From: Kingdonia uniflora
Lineage: Eukaryota; Streptophyta; Magnoliopsida; Ranunculales; Circaeasteraceae
Direction of reading: 5' to 3'
Length of the DNA stretch: 64,000 nt
NCBI GenBank assembly: GCA_014058105.1
Contig: JACGCM010001659.1
Location: 2,604,001 to 2,668,000 of the forward strand
The notes under the pieces are model-generated. The model had not been told where the DNA came from and did no database searches. It saw only the letters and a list, made by a program, of their open reading frames with translations. Positions 21,440 to 33,103 of this stretch are shown here, piece after piece. A program made the position numbers and the translations under genes. Every line of letters starts with the position of its first letter. Position 1 is the first letter of the stretch.

Positions 21440-23440
21440 ATCCATAGGAATGAGACGCATAGTTCCCTTCTCTCTATCTTTATAAATCTCCATACCAAGA
21501 GTCCATTTGTACAATTTTCTTGGAGACCTGTTCAAACCATGCAACAATTTCTTCATCAATTGACATACATCTTCTTTTCTAGTAATAGTAAACCCAATCG
21601 GCTGAGTCGTATAGATCTATTCCTTCAACTTCCCATATAACAATGCCTTCATAACATCGAGTTGTTGCAATTATAATTCAAATTTGCTATCAAAGCCAAT
21701 AGGATACAATATGAGAAGTATTTTACCACTAGACTTGCCTTGAAGTGTAACATCATTTTGAGATCCTTATTTCCTTTATGTAGACCCATTTACTTCCAAA
21801 CGCCCTTTTTTCCTTAGGAAACTTTGAAAGTTACCAAGTTTTATTCTTGCGAAGAGAATACATCTCTTCCTTTATTGCTCCCACCCAATGTTTAGCCATG
21901 GAAGGAACATCTTCTTTAACGACCGGTAGTGCATAAGCTACCATGACCTTCGCCTTTAGAAGTACCATATCTCTTGTAAGCCATTCCGGCTTACCCACAT
22001 TTCGCTTTGGTTTACTAGTTATAATTGACTCCATAACTGGAGTCTCTTCATCCGTACTACCAAATGTTCTACCATCATCTGTGTCTTCATCATTTAGAAT
22101 ATGAACTAATGGCTCATCACCCATTGTCATACTGGTAGATGACACCCCCTTTAGTACGGAACATTCTAGCCAATGCGAAGACACATCAATCTCCACCCGC
22201 TACAATACCACACTTGTCGCCTTCTCTGTGTGCTCAAAGACATATGACTTTATCATAGAGGTCTCATCAAAAGTGATATCCCTGCTCAAAATGATCTTTC
22301 GGTCTCTTGTATCCCATAATTTACAGCTTTTTACGCCCTTTTTCTTACCCAGAAAAATGGCCTTCCTTGCTTATGGATCCAACTTACCATCCTTAACATG
22401 ATAGTATGTCAGACAGCCAAATATACGAAGAGTATCATAATCTGTAGAAGGTTCTCCCGACCAAGCTTCCATTGGTGTCTTACCCTCAATTGCAGCCGAA
22501 GCCAACCTATTAACGAGGTAGTATGCATATGTTAAAGCCTCAACTCAAAATGCCTTACCCAACCCAGAATTGGACAATATACACCACACCTTCTCCAGCA
22601 AAGTACGGCTCATGCACTCAGCTACCCCATTTTGTTGCGGTGCCTCTCTAACAGTAAAAAGTTGAACGATCCTCTAATCCTGACATACTTGCAAGAATCG
22701 ATCACTGGTGTACTCCCCACCATTATCTGAACGGAGCAACTTGATCTTTCTTCCAGTTTGGGTCTCAATCAATTTCTTCCACCTGATAAAAATTTCTAGG
22801 ACTTCATCCTTCCTTCTCGTGGTATATACCCATACACACCTAGAAAAGTCATCCACAAAAGACACAAAGTAATGTTTCCCCTCTAGCGATGCATTCTTGG
22901 AGGGTCCCCAAACATCATAGTTAACATAATTAAGGGTTCCAAGAGTACGGTGGACAGCAGTACCAAACTTTACCCTTGTTAGCTTATCCTGAATACAGTA
23001 TTCACAAAGGTCTAATTTGTACACCTTGACACCTTTCAATTGCCCCTGGTTCGCGAGAACTCTCAAGAACTTTTTCCCTGCATGTGCCAAACGCATGTGC
23101 CATAGCCGAGTGGTATCTTCCCTTCCCGCAGTAGCAACCACACCAAGAACAGCTGTACCATCCAAATAGTACAAGTTGTTACTTCTTTTTTGACCATTTA
23201 ATACAACTATGGCTCCCTTAAGAACCATCTTCACCCCATTTTCAGACACAACCTTGTAGCCTTTCTCTTCAAGTGAACCCATCGAGATAATGTCTTTCCT
23301 CATTGTCGGAATATGATGAATCTCATCAATCTCTTTAACCAACCCATTGTGCAACTTTAGACGAATGGTATATATCCCCATAATGCAACAAGGACCATCG
23401 TTCCCTATCAACACCGCTCTACCTTTTAGCTTCTTCAAAC
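21440..23440 (-). pseudogene. Copia 2 pol, RT/RNase H deleted
   Basis: The long open stretch 22674-23438 (254 codons) holds the protease-to-integrase linker, an intact integrase zinc region (LWHMRLAHAGKKF, CEYC), YDVWGPSKNASL, the integrase core VSFVDDFSRC and LRSDNGGEYTSDRF. The integrase C-terminal part continues to about 21831. RT survives only as a short N-terminal piece and one fragment near 21455-21510 joined to RT sequence that should lie upstream, so most of RT and all of RNase H are missing. Confidence 0.85.
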
Positions 23441-23559
23441 TTAAAAAACAACCTATTTTGGGACAAATGTGTTAAGTAACACCCAAATCCAAAATCCATT
23501 CTCTTGAATCAATAATACATGCACTAGATGATATAGTCAAAGAGAAATCAAACTCATTA

Positions 23560-24450
23560 CTTCCATTTGCCATGTCATGAGCAATATTTACCGAAGAGCC
23601 CAATTTTTTACCTTCCTTTTTCTTAAGAAGTGCGAGACATTCATTTATCCAATGACCTGTTTCCTTACAAAATGTACATTGGTCCTTGCCTAAGATATTT
23701 CAGTTTCCACTGCGACCTTTCGACTTCGATCAAAGGTTGTTACCACTCGACTTATTTTGGTTTGAAGACCTTCCTCTAGTCATCAATACCTCAGATGTCG
23801 ACTCCTCGGACTCACAATTTTCCTTCCTCCGGTACTCATGGTTTACAACCGTCCTAGTCACATTCGAGTATTGCAATAAACTTTTCCCGTACGTTATTGT
23901 CGTAACCAAATGCTCAAACTCATCAGGAAGCGAGTTCAAGAAAAAAAAAGTGTTTTGTCTTCATCGCCAACAATTTCCTCTAGATTCACCAAGTCAGCTA
24001 ATAACTTGGTGAAATCATTCAAGTGCTACGTCATAGAAATTTTATGTCTCATTGTGAAGCGATAAAACTTCCTCTTCAAATGGAGTCCATTTTAAATGCT
24101 CTTCACCAAATACTTCTCCTCTAGAATCTTCTAAATTTCCTTTGCTGAGGTTTTGTTCATTACAAGGTATTTTATATCTTGAGCAAGACACGAGCGGATT
24201 TTCCCACAAACCCTCTTGTTCATCTTCTTCCAAACATTATCCTCTACCTCATCCGTTTTGTCTTTTAACACCTCATCTAAGTCTAGTTGACTTAGCACAT
24301 CAATAACCTCGCATCCTCACATGTCGAAGTTATTGGTATTGTTAAATTTCTCAACTTCTATCTTTACATTGTTAAACATCACCGTTGTATTTCATTTAGG
24401 CGCCAAGGAACTAAGATTCATTGAAGAACTAGTTTCATCTCTTTCTACCA
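23560..24450 (-). pseudogene. Copia 2 gag
   Basis: Fragments LPDEFEHLVTTITYGKSLLQ (23730-23939) and a zinc-knuckle region near 23640-23690 match gag of copia 1. Frameshifted and with stops. Confidence 0.75.
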
Positions 24451-24552
24451 TGGTTCCCCTAATTTTTATACACTAACCGAAATCAAAACCCAAATAAACT
24501 CGAGATAAGTCGACGTTACCTCAATTTTGTGCATCATCAAGGAACCAACCTC

Positions 24553-24564
24553 GCTCTGATACCA
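24553..24564 (-). other. Primer-binding site, copia 2 (tRNA-iMet)
   Basis: TGGTATCAGAGC on the minus strand beside the right LTR. Confidence 0.85.
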
Positions 24565-24566
24565 AT

Positions 24567-25125
24567 TGTTGAGTCGTAATTCGCGGAAGCCAAACTCCAA
24601 CCCTATTTGGTTAGTAACTAACAAGCAACAAACCAACTAAAGGGAATACACAACAACAATCAATCTCAAGGTTTAAGGTGGTTCGGCAATTGCCTATATC
24701 CACACATAATAGAGAGAGGGAGAGAGGGAGAGAGAGTTTATTCAAGATCCAAGGTTACAATCTCACAAATCAATTAGAGGTTTTTCTCTTAAGAAATCCT
24801 CTCTCAATAGATCTCCCAAAGTGTGGATCATAAAAAACCTAACTCTCCCTTATATACTTGGGATAGACAAATGCAATCACTCAGATCTCGAGGTAAACAA
24901 GAGGCTTCAATCCAATCTCAAAATCGAGTTTTATCGATGTTTGTTCGAACAGACAAATTTTCTGTTCGAACAGACCTTTCTATTCATTCGAACAAAACCC
25001 AAGGTGTAATCGAAGAATCAAAGTTATGAGTGAATTGTTTGAACATAACATTTTTTGTTTGAACAAACTGAGTTTCGTTCGAACAAGATTATTATCGTTC
25101 GAACGACTATGACATCAGCCACACA
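24567..25125 (-). repeat. Copia 2 LTR (5' LTR)
   Basis: 559 bp, TGTTGAG...CCACACA, with the TATA box at 24849-24856 and repeated GTTCGAACAGAC / GTTCGAACGAC motifs near 24940-25110. Slightly longer than its partner because of a (GGGAGAGA)n expansion and an extra TTCGAA unit. Confidence 0.9.
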
Positions 25126-25130
25126 TAAAC

Positions 25131-25618
25131 TAACAGCTGCATCATCACCCAGTTCATTTCATGGACTACAAATATTTTCAGGATTTCTAACACCTCGGTT
25201 GATCAATGTGTGGGAAATCATGGAGATTTTCCTATTTACCAATTCGTGTTATGAGAATTTTAAGTCCAGGTTATCACTTAATTTGGTTGTTGATCTAGTA
25301 TCATTGTTCAAGTCCATAATAGCGGAGCTAGTAGAGTTAACTCGACAAGTGATGTTAACTGTTGAAGATACTTTAGCTTATAACTTTTTTATGGGTAAGT
25401 TTCAAGATTGTTACATAGTATTGTACCCATGTAAATGGTTATGGATTATGGAATGACGAAGTCTTCAGTAAAAGTAGCTCATCAACTTTAAAGTTGCATC
25501 GACTTCAGGGTAAAGATATAAAATTGTGTTACATTATTGTATTTTACGCATAATCCTTTTGGATTAGAACTGTTTGTGTTTTTATGAGCTCCGTCCATAA
25601 ATCTATTCATTCAGGACT
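25131..25618 (+). other. Stretch without recognised gene
   Basis: An open frame runs from the copia 2 LTR through about 25456 but shows no family features and starts inside the LTR; I treat it as chance. Confidence 0.5.
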
Positions 25619-25623
25619 TCTTA

Positions 25624-25992
25624 TGATGTAAACTGATTACCTGAAAGCCAATAATCAAGAATAACACCAGTTTTAATAAACGGAAATTAGGTTCGTGAGG
25701 AACCCTAATTTTATTAACTAGAACTCATGTTCTGAATAACTGAATTAACTAACTTAACTGAAAAACTAATAACCTAGACCTCCCCTTTTATTGAACACAA
25801 GGGGGGTTAGAATTATGAACCCTAATTTTAATTGAAATAGAATTATACTTAAATCTTGGAAACTGCTAATAACCTAGGCTGGGCCTCTCCAACAAAGCTT
25901 AAGCTAAAGACTAAAATACAAAGCATTAAAAACATTAAGTAAACATAGATGGTACGGTGGGTAAACGATCCTATGAGGGATGCGCCACATCA
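25624..25992 (-). repeat. LTR (3' side of minus-strand element)
   Basis: 369 bp, matches 27565-27931 almost throughout. Confidence 0.9.
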
Positions 25993-26159
25993 AACCATCC
26001 GCCTAAAAAGATTTTGTCCACGAAATCAATAGGGTGGTACTCCAGAGGACTCATGCACGTATGTGCATCCCAGTCTCTTCGCCTTCATCATATAGAACGT
26101 ACACAAAATTTGTACGGTGGAACTCTTTTGGAAATCTTGAAATCTTTCGCAGAATTTTC

Positions 26160-27320
26160 CCTACCCAAAGATTGTACCCAAGAGCAGGGGTACGATATCA
26201 TCACCGATATCCTTACATCCATTGATGTCAAAAATTAAAAATTGAAAAATTATTGTAGTCCTCTCCTTAACACCTGGTACAAAACCTTCCCAAAATAGAT
26301 CAACATACGAACATAATTCGTCGTATCGGGCCATCATCTCCCTTATACGGATCAAATATTTGGATGCCCCATACTGTAACATATGTGAATGGAACTGTTG
26401 GAGGATGCTGACCTACATTTTTTGATTCATACGAGTCTCCTGAATCCACTGCTGAGTAGCATGTTGATTGGTAGTTACTGCCGAAGATGCACTATTTTTT
26501 TTTACTTGGCTCGGCCTTTTGACCTTACGCACTACTGGAGCTGGTTGTTGTTCATGAAACATGTGCACTGCACGTACTACTGGAGTTGTCTCTTCTAAAT
26601 GATAAGTTGTGGTACCGACCACTGTCGGGACTGATGTCGACGTTGGCAGTCCTTGTTGGTTGTATTCCAGGGTCGTCTCAAGGCGGAAACCTCGTGGTTG
26701 GTCGGTGGTTGCCATGGCCATCTTGGTAGCCTTGGGTTGTACCCTGATTTCCTCAACATCACAAGTTTTGGCTTCGATAATGAACTCTTCTTCAATCGGA
26801 GAAGTGGGTTTGTCGTTGTTGTCGAACGAATAGTCGTAGCCCCACTCTTCACTCTCTTTAAACCTTCTGATCGGCACATCGATTGGTTCAAATTGTAGAA
26901 ATCAATCATCATTTGGGTTTATAATCTTGATGAGAAGCATATCCCACTGTTGTTGGGTCATCTCCTCGTGCGAGCCATTTGCTTGGCTGTCGGATGGAAC
27001 CCGTAACGAAATCTGTATTGCCGACTTGGTGATGGTTCGGGTTTAGATTCCTAATGCGTTAGAAGCCCCATTTTTGACTCCAAGACTTGCAAACAGGTTA
27101 CCGAGATCGTTGCTCATCGCGGCGACGCTTCCCTCTAGAGAGAAATCTTCAATTACGTCCAACGGAGGTGGTTTGGGGGGGCGGGAAAAAGGCTCCTCTA
27201 CCCAAAGCCATGATAAGTTTATCAAACTTACCATCGATAAGCTTATCAAACTTATCCTCTATCCTTGCTACATCTTGAGTTAGAGTAGGTTTCTTCGTCG
27301 CGGTTCTTCCACGAGGCATA
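26160..27320 (-). pseudogene. Gag-like ORF of non-autonomous LTR element
   Basis: The ATG at 27320 opens MPRGRTATKKPTLTQDVARI, followed by a short heptad-like DKFDKLIDGKFDKLI. A frameshifted middle includes a 154-codon open part (26413-26877) rich in Glu, Thr and Pro and ending QQWIQETRMNQKM. A C-terminal stretch near 26161-26382 has YGASKYLIRIREMMARYDEL. Position and start fit a gag relic, but no capsid motif or zinc knuckle was recognised, so the assignment is from context. Frameshifts and stops break it. Confidence 0.45.
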
Positions 27321-27549
27321 TTTATTATTGAAACTGACTACACATAGATCTCACGTAGCTCTAGTACAAATTTGACGGAAAATCAATTCTTAATTGACAC
27401 CATTACGAAATTTACTGCAGAAATCATTATAGCATTAACCGAAAACACTGTAGTAGCACGAAAGTACTATTGCATTTCCCAAAATCACAGTAGCAGTAAT
27501 CTAAAATACTGTAGCAGTCCCCCGAAAATACTGTTGCAAAATCTTGCTC

Positions 27550-27561
27550 GCTCTGACACCA
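27550..27561 (-). other. Primer-binding site of short LTR element
   Basis: TGGTGTCAGAGC on the minus strand, three bases from the LTR. Confidence 0.7.
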
Positions 27562-27564
27562 ATT

Positions 27565-27931
27565 TTATATAAACTGATTATGTGGAAGCCAATAATCAAG
27601 AATAGCACTAGTTTTCATAAACGGAAATTAGATTCGTGAGGAACCCTAATTTTATTAACTAGAACTCTTGTTCTGAATAACTGAATTAACTAACTTAACT
27701 GAAAAACTAATAACCTATACCTCCCTTTTATAAAACACAAGGGGGGTAAGAATTAGGAACCCTAATTCTAATTGAAATAGAATTCTACTTAAACTTGGAA
27801 ACTGTTAATAACCTAGGCTGGGTCTCTCCAACAAGGCTTAAGCTAAATACTAAAATACAAAACATTAAAAGTATTAAATAAACATAGATGGTACGGTGGG
27901 TAAACGATCCTATGAGGGATGCGCCACATCA
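27565..27931 (-). repeat. LTR (5' side of minus-strand element)
   Basis: 367 bp partner of 25624-25992. Confidence 0.9.
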
Positions 27932-28555
27932 ACTTATGCATTGTCTCCACAGTCTTATTTGATGTTTAGATCACTTACAAGGTTAAAGCTACATGCAGAA
28001 AATAAATGAAACAGGTAGAAAAATGTCGTATTTAGTTTAATTCCTTAATATATTTATTTTGAGCAGTTCAGTTCCTTAATAAGGCTTTGCAACATAGGCT
28101 AGTTTATCTTATCAGATCGTTGACGCCTTTGGATTCCTAAGCAACACAGAATGTCTAACAACTCCAACTATATTATTATTTTTCTGAATACCAAAACAAT
28201 ACTTCTTTACTTTAAAATTTTCTTAATCAGAGGACATTAGAATGGTGCAAAGACAAAACAGAACACTTAGATTGACTAACAACAATCCTGATTTGTACAG
28301 GCCTTTTTTTCTTTCATAATCAGATAGTTGACTAGTAAACATAAATCAAGCAACGAACGGTAGAACAAAATATGACTCTAAATCGTCCACAATGAAGCCT
28401 GAAGCCCTGAATTGTGTTTACTATGTCATATGTTAAATACAATATTGTTAATTAAGTGATTTAGCATAATTCTCGTAATAGTTTAAATTGGTATGATCAA
28501 TAGACAATATTATATAGCTAGCCACCACCTTATGTGGAAATACATACATACATAC
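27932..28555. other. Stretch without recognised gene, ending in (TACA)n
   Basis: AT-rich DNA with no supported ORF. The last 15 bp (28541-28555) are a TACA microsatellite in which the gypsy element sits; it continues after 55821. Confidence 0.6.
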
Positions 28556-29231
28556 TGTGAGGGCTTATTTCCAATCCTCGCACTGAGTACAATATGCTAG
28601 CTCATATAGTTCGAGAAAGCATACTGGCAACAAATCAAAGATTGAAGACCAGAAGATCGTAATACAGACTTCCTCACCTACAGTTTGAAGATATCGAAGC
28701 AACCTGTAACTTAGCACTGCAGAAGATACTCCTCCACTTATCAATAGATCGTATACATGCGAACATCACAAAAGATCGTATCTTCTCCAACGGTCCAAAG
28801 TTACAGCTAAGAGTATTAATAGATCCGTTACAGATCAGAAAGTATCAAGACGTTACAAAAGACCTCATAAAGACTTATCAAATACGGACGACCAAAGCGT
28901 ACGTCATCAATGTAACCAACAATCATATTATAAGACCTATAAAAAAGAGACCTGGTGATAAGAATCGATGAGGGCTATTATCACTTACAAAACACTTAGA
29001 GAAAGTTATCCCTACCAAAACTCAGATATTCAATCTCTATCTCTTTGTAATAGCTAGCATCTATAAAAACACCATTCTTTCATAAATTCTTAGGAGAGGT
29101 CGTGGTTTTTAACCCATTCAAGGGTTTTCCACGCGAGATCTTGTGTAATTTATATTCAGTTCTTAACCAAAATTTTATATTTCAAGGGTATAAGGCACTA
29201 TCTTCGTCCAATACGAAAATAGGCTATTACA
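28556..29231 (+). repeat. Outer gypsy 5' LTR
   Basis: 676 bp with a TATA box (TATAAAAAA) at 28938-28946. Flanked by TACA repeats. Confidence 0.92.
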
Positions 29232-29232
29232 T

Positions 29233-29249
29233 TTGGCGCCGTCTGTGAG
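29233..29249 (+). other. Primer-binding site, outer gypsy
   Basis: TTGGCGCCGTCTGTGAG directly after the 5' LTR. The inner element has the same site (45711-45726, minus). Confidence 0.8.
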
Positions 29250-29311
29250 AAATGCAACATACACTCAGCGTTCTCCAATCTAGCTTTCATATTCATTTTT
29301 CCTTTTGAAGG

Positions 29312-30529
29312 ATGGCAAATCAAGAAAAATCACCCAACGTCCTGCCTGACGCTGCCGAGGGAGTGACAGATCTGGGAAATACTGTGCAAGCAGAAACCGA
29401 ACGACGAATAGAGCTAGAGAAACGGCTTGTCAACATGCAAAGCACAATCATAGCACTTCAAAATTAATTAACAGCAAATTTGAGACCATGGATTGCTCTT
29501 CCTACAACCTCGAGGGTATCAGTCCATGATCGCTTGAGAAATCGAGGTAAAAGTCTAGCACTGTATCAAATTCTGCCAGAAACAGTTCTACCTCAGGGTC
29601 ATGTCAATCCAAAATTGCCAGCTAAAGCGATAGTTGATCTGCAACAATAAGAGGAACAAAATAGAGAAAAACCTCAAGTTTCAATCTATGACTGCATGGA
29701 CAAAGCAACAGGAGAGCATAATCCACCAGGAGGACATGTAACAAGACGAGTTGTCATGTCTCAACAACATCTCACTCTGGAGCAGGTGGACAAGCGCATC
29801 AAGGAGCTACTAGATGCTCAAATACTCACTGGAAGGAACAACTATACTAAAGTACAAAAGAGTCTACTCGCATAAGAGTTGCTAGACGAGGAAGTACTTA
29901 TCAGTTTTCATACTCCAAAGAATCAGAAATACAAGGAGGGAGATCCTGTGAAGCACGTCCAAGAATTTCAAGATTCTTTGGGGATGCATTCGACATCTAA
30001 CCACATCCTTTGTCGTCTCTTCCCGACCAAATTAAAAGGCGAACCTCTACGATGGTTTCACACACTCAGTGAAGGATCTATCTTCACTTTCGAACAACTT
30101 CGTGAACTGTTTGTCAAAAAAAATTCGCACAATAGAGACAAGGAGGAGAGTCTTTACTCTTTATTCTGCCTCAAACAGGCACCAGATGAAAAATTTGAGA
30201 CATTTACCAGGAATTTTTTTGGATTAGCTCGGAAAATTGATAATCTCGATACGAAAATCATAATATCTGATTTCACCAATGCTCTGCTCGTGGATGGACG
30301 AGTCAAGGAACACCTAGTTCTCAACAAGCCACTGACGTTGGAGGATATGATTGAGAAGGTCAACAACTTTATCGACCTCGAGCGACTGACAACTGAGAAA
30401 CTAAAACCTCAACACATCACTCTATCCACCAAAGATCATCCCGAAGAACGTGCTCATAACAGAAGTAAAGACTATGGGGGTGATAAGAAGCGATTAAAGT
30501 CCTATGACGATCGAGCACGCCAAGGATGA
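29312..30529 (+). pseudogene. Outer gypsy gag
   Basis: The ATG at 29312 opens MANQEKSPNVLPDAAEG with a helical segment (ETERRIELEKRLVNMQ). Internal TAA and TAG stops follow at about 29467, 29648 and 29874. The capsid core 29879-30529 is open (216 codons): DPVKHVQEFQDSLGMHSTSN, GEPLRWFHTLSEGSIFTFEQ, NFIDLERLTTEKL. This is the retrotransposon gag domain that assembles the particle. Confidence 0.88.
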
Positions 30530-30541
30530 AATAAGCCAATT

Positions 30542-31415
30542 TTGTCCATACCACAGTTAACACCTACTCTTGCGAACTTATACCCGCTGATACAAAATGA
30601 TGAATTCTTCATAAATGCCAATACTCTTTCGCCCATACCAGGAAAGCCATACTGTATCTACCACCAGATTCAACATCATGACACGGAGCGGTGTTTTGTA
30701 CTGAGATTTCTTCTCCAGAGTATATTTGCACATGGTCGAATGCCTGAGTATATTGTTGACATTGAAAGTTATAAGGATGGCAGCTACAAGACTGATGCCA
30801 AGATCGTCCAAGTTGACGAAATAAACGAAGAAAAACACTTAAACTTTATCGAGACTCAGACAAACAACAACTCCAACAGATCCAAGCGTAGGCGCGTCGG
30901 ACAATGCCATGATCTGATAATGGTAGACAAAGAAGCTCGTTTGTTGCCAGAATCTAGCAATCGGCGAGCTGGGATTTCTTTCAAAGACTGCAATGTTCGT
31001 CACATAAACTTTCCGCACTACAATGCTCTCATCATCATGTTAAAGATGAAGAAAGATGAAGAATATAGTTCTACATACAATGATGGTAGATACCGGTAGC
31101 AACATCAAGCTATTATTCCAGAAAATAATCGACCAAATAGGCTTACCAGACAAGGTTAAACTGAGTGACATCAATGTCTCTGGATTCAATGGCTCTAAAG
31201 AAGAACGCGTGGGAAAAATCACACTTCCCATCACAGCCGGGCCAGTCACACTTGACATAGTTTTTTATGTCATCAATGACAAATCCCATTATTTGGGCAT
31301 CATGGGACGACCATGGTTGCATAACATGAAGGTTATTCCCTCCGCATATCATCAGGCATTATGATTCGACTGGAAAGGAGGGATTTATAAAATCAAAGGC
31401 AGTCTAAAATAGGCT
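30542..31415 (+). pseudogene. Outer gypsy protease region
   Basis: A 185-codon stretch (30542-31099) has YCIYHQIQHHDTERCFVLR, a decayed zinc-binding Gag/Pro linker, and a basic patch SKRRRVG. A frameshift at ~31055 leads to 31056-31364, where the aspartic protease motif MMVDTGSN is intact, followed by LGIMGRPWLHNM. It would cut the polyprotein. Confidence 0.85.
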
Positions 31416-31619
31416 CAAGCTTGCGATAACACTATCTTCGTCAAAACTGAGCCAGCTACAACAACTCCTGCATAGAGATTACAGCAGTCAATTCTAACAG
31501 AACCTCAGTTGCCAAGTGTCAAACCAACAGAGTACGTCGAGATCAGTAGCACACATAGATGAACTCACATTAGAACTCTTTTAAGCACGGAAGAATGCTC
31601 AAATCTCATACAATTCCTC

Positions 31620-32713
31620 ACAAAGAACAGTGACGTCTTTGCGTGGACATTTCATAAAATGTCAGGGATCGATCCAGCTATAACATGCCACAAGCTAGGG
31701 TTAAAAGATAAAGCAGAACCGGTCAAACGAAAGCAATAAACTCTAGCACCAAAACTGCGAGACGAAGTGAATAAAGAGATCGATAAATTGATTGAGGTTG
31801 GTTTTATTCGTAAAGCTATTTACCCGGACTGGATCTTGAACATTGTTGCAGTCCCAAAGATGAATGGAAAAATCAGAGTCTGTGTTGATTTCACAAATCT
31901 CAACAAACACACTCCGAAAGATAGCTTTCCACTTCCAATCATCAATCATCTGCTCGATTCTACAGTAGGGCACAAACTCCTCTCAATGATGGATGCTGCA
32001 TCAGGATATAATCAGATACCACATCTTCCTGAAGATCACGACAAGACTGCATTCATCACTGAACAAGGTTTATATTGCTATAAAGTCATGCCTTTCGGCT
32101 TAAAAAATGCTGGCGCCGCCTATCAGAGATTGATGACACAAATTTTCAAAGACCATATCGATAAAATAATGGAGGTCTACATTTACGATATGCTCTGCAA
32201 AAGTCTCAAGAAAAAGGACCATCTTACAGATTTACGAGCAACTTTTGAGATTTTGCGATCTTACAAGATGCTCTTAAATCTTGATAAATGCCAGTTCGAT
32301 GTACATTCCGGAAAGTTTTGGGGCCATCTAATAAGCAAAAGAGGCATTGAAGCTAATCCATCAAACATACGAGCTCTCTTAGCTATGCCTTCACCAAAGA
32401 CAAAGAAGGACGTTCAAAAACTAGCTAGGAAGATTGCAGCACTCAACATATTTGTATTCAAATCATCAAAAAGATGTCAACCTCTATTCAATCTGCTAAG
32501 ACAGGGTACATCACGAGGAAAATCAAAGAAAGATCTAGAGATCGAATGGACAGACAAATGCAAAGCGGCTTTCCTCGAACTCAAACATTATTTAAAAAAA
32601 CCACTAGTTATGAGCACACCAGCAGATGGAGAAGAACCCACAGTATACATAGTTGTCACGGATACATCTCTCAGCTCCGTTCTTCTCCGACTCTAAGAAA
32701 AGACTAAAAAGCT
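31620..32713 (+). pseudogene. Outer gypsy reverse transcriptase
   Basis: Fingers begin near 31650 (MSGIDPAITCHKL). The open part 31767-32696 has RKAIYPDWILNIVAVPKMNG, the palm DAASGYNQIPHL, PFGLKNAGAAYQRLM and then EVYIYDMLCKSL. The catalytic YIDD is thus YIYD: the first catalytic Asp of the pair became Tyr, which should abolish polymerisation. The inner element keeps YIDD at the same place. The reading ends at LRL-stop-EKTKKLD where the nested LTR begins; the N-terminal half of RNase H is missing. Confidence 0.9.
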
Positions 32714-32717
32714 AGAC

Positions 32718-33088
32718 TGAAAAAATAACTAGAGATCAGATAATTGTATGTATAGAATTATTTGTTGACCCCCCCTCTTTCCTTAGGAGCTCTACCCTTT
32801 TATAGACCCTGCTCTCAGCTTGACATCGTGCTTGAACACGTTCTCATGAAAGTGGGAGTCATAGGCAGTTGAGTGTGTAACTGCTAGCTCGTGGAAGATA
32901 GGTGTATGTTGACTTATTCTGTTTACATTTGTTATGGACGATCCACGTTCTGCTTGAGTTCGTGGTCGATGTGTAACTGTTAACGTGTTTGTTTATGCGT
33001 AAGTCTGGTACTGGATAAGATCGAGTCTTCTGGAACTTGAGGTATAGATAAGGTCGAGTGTCCATAGCTCGAGGGATAAGTCCCTACA
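32718..33088 (-). repeat. Inner gypsy 3' LTR (truncated)
   Basis: Matches 45950-46321. Contains a TATA box on the minus strand (TATAAAAG at 32797-32804). A purine tract lies beside it at 33089-33103 (minus). The missing end and the missing outer RNase H segment point to one deletion across the junction. Confidence 0.85.
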
Positions 33089-33103
33089 CTCACCCCCTCG
33101 CAA

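Larger units (their letters stand above)
20473..25125 (-). mobile_element. Ty1/copia retrotransposon 2
   Basis: Perfect 5-bp duplications TAAAC (20468-20472, 25126-25130). LTRs at 20473-20993 and 24567-25125. The tRNA-iMet primer site sits beside the right LTR, so it is on the minus strand. It is a close relative of copia 1: many stretches of gag and integrase match. RT and RNase H are mostly deleted, so the copy cannot move on its own. Confidence 0.92.
25624..27931 (-). mobile_element. Short non-autonomous LTR retroelement
   Basis: 2.3 kb with near-identical LTRs (25624-25992, 27565-27931; ends TGATGT...ACATCA, the right copy's start decayed to TTATAT) and a primer site TGGTGTCAGAGC on the minus strand. 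Flanks TCTTA and ACTTA differ at one of five bases. The 1.57-kb interior has no RT or integrase, so it depends on a relative, like a LARD or large TRIM. Confidence 0.85.

Noticed and set aside
25055..25456. 133-codon plus-strand ORF
   Set aside because: It begins inside the copia 2 LTR and crosses the target duplication; no family motif or codon pattern supports it.
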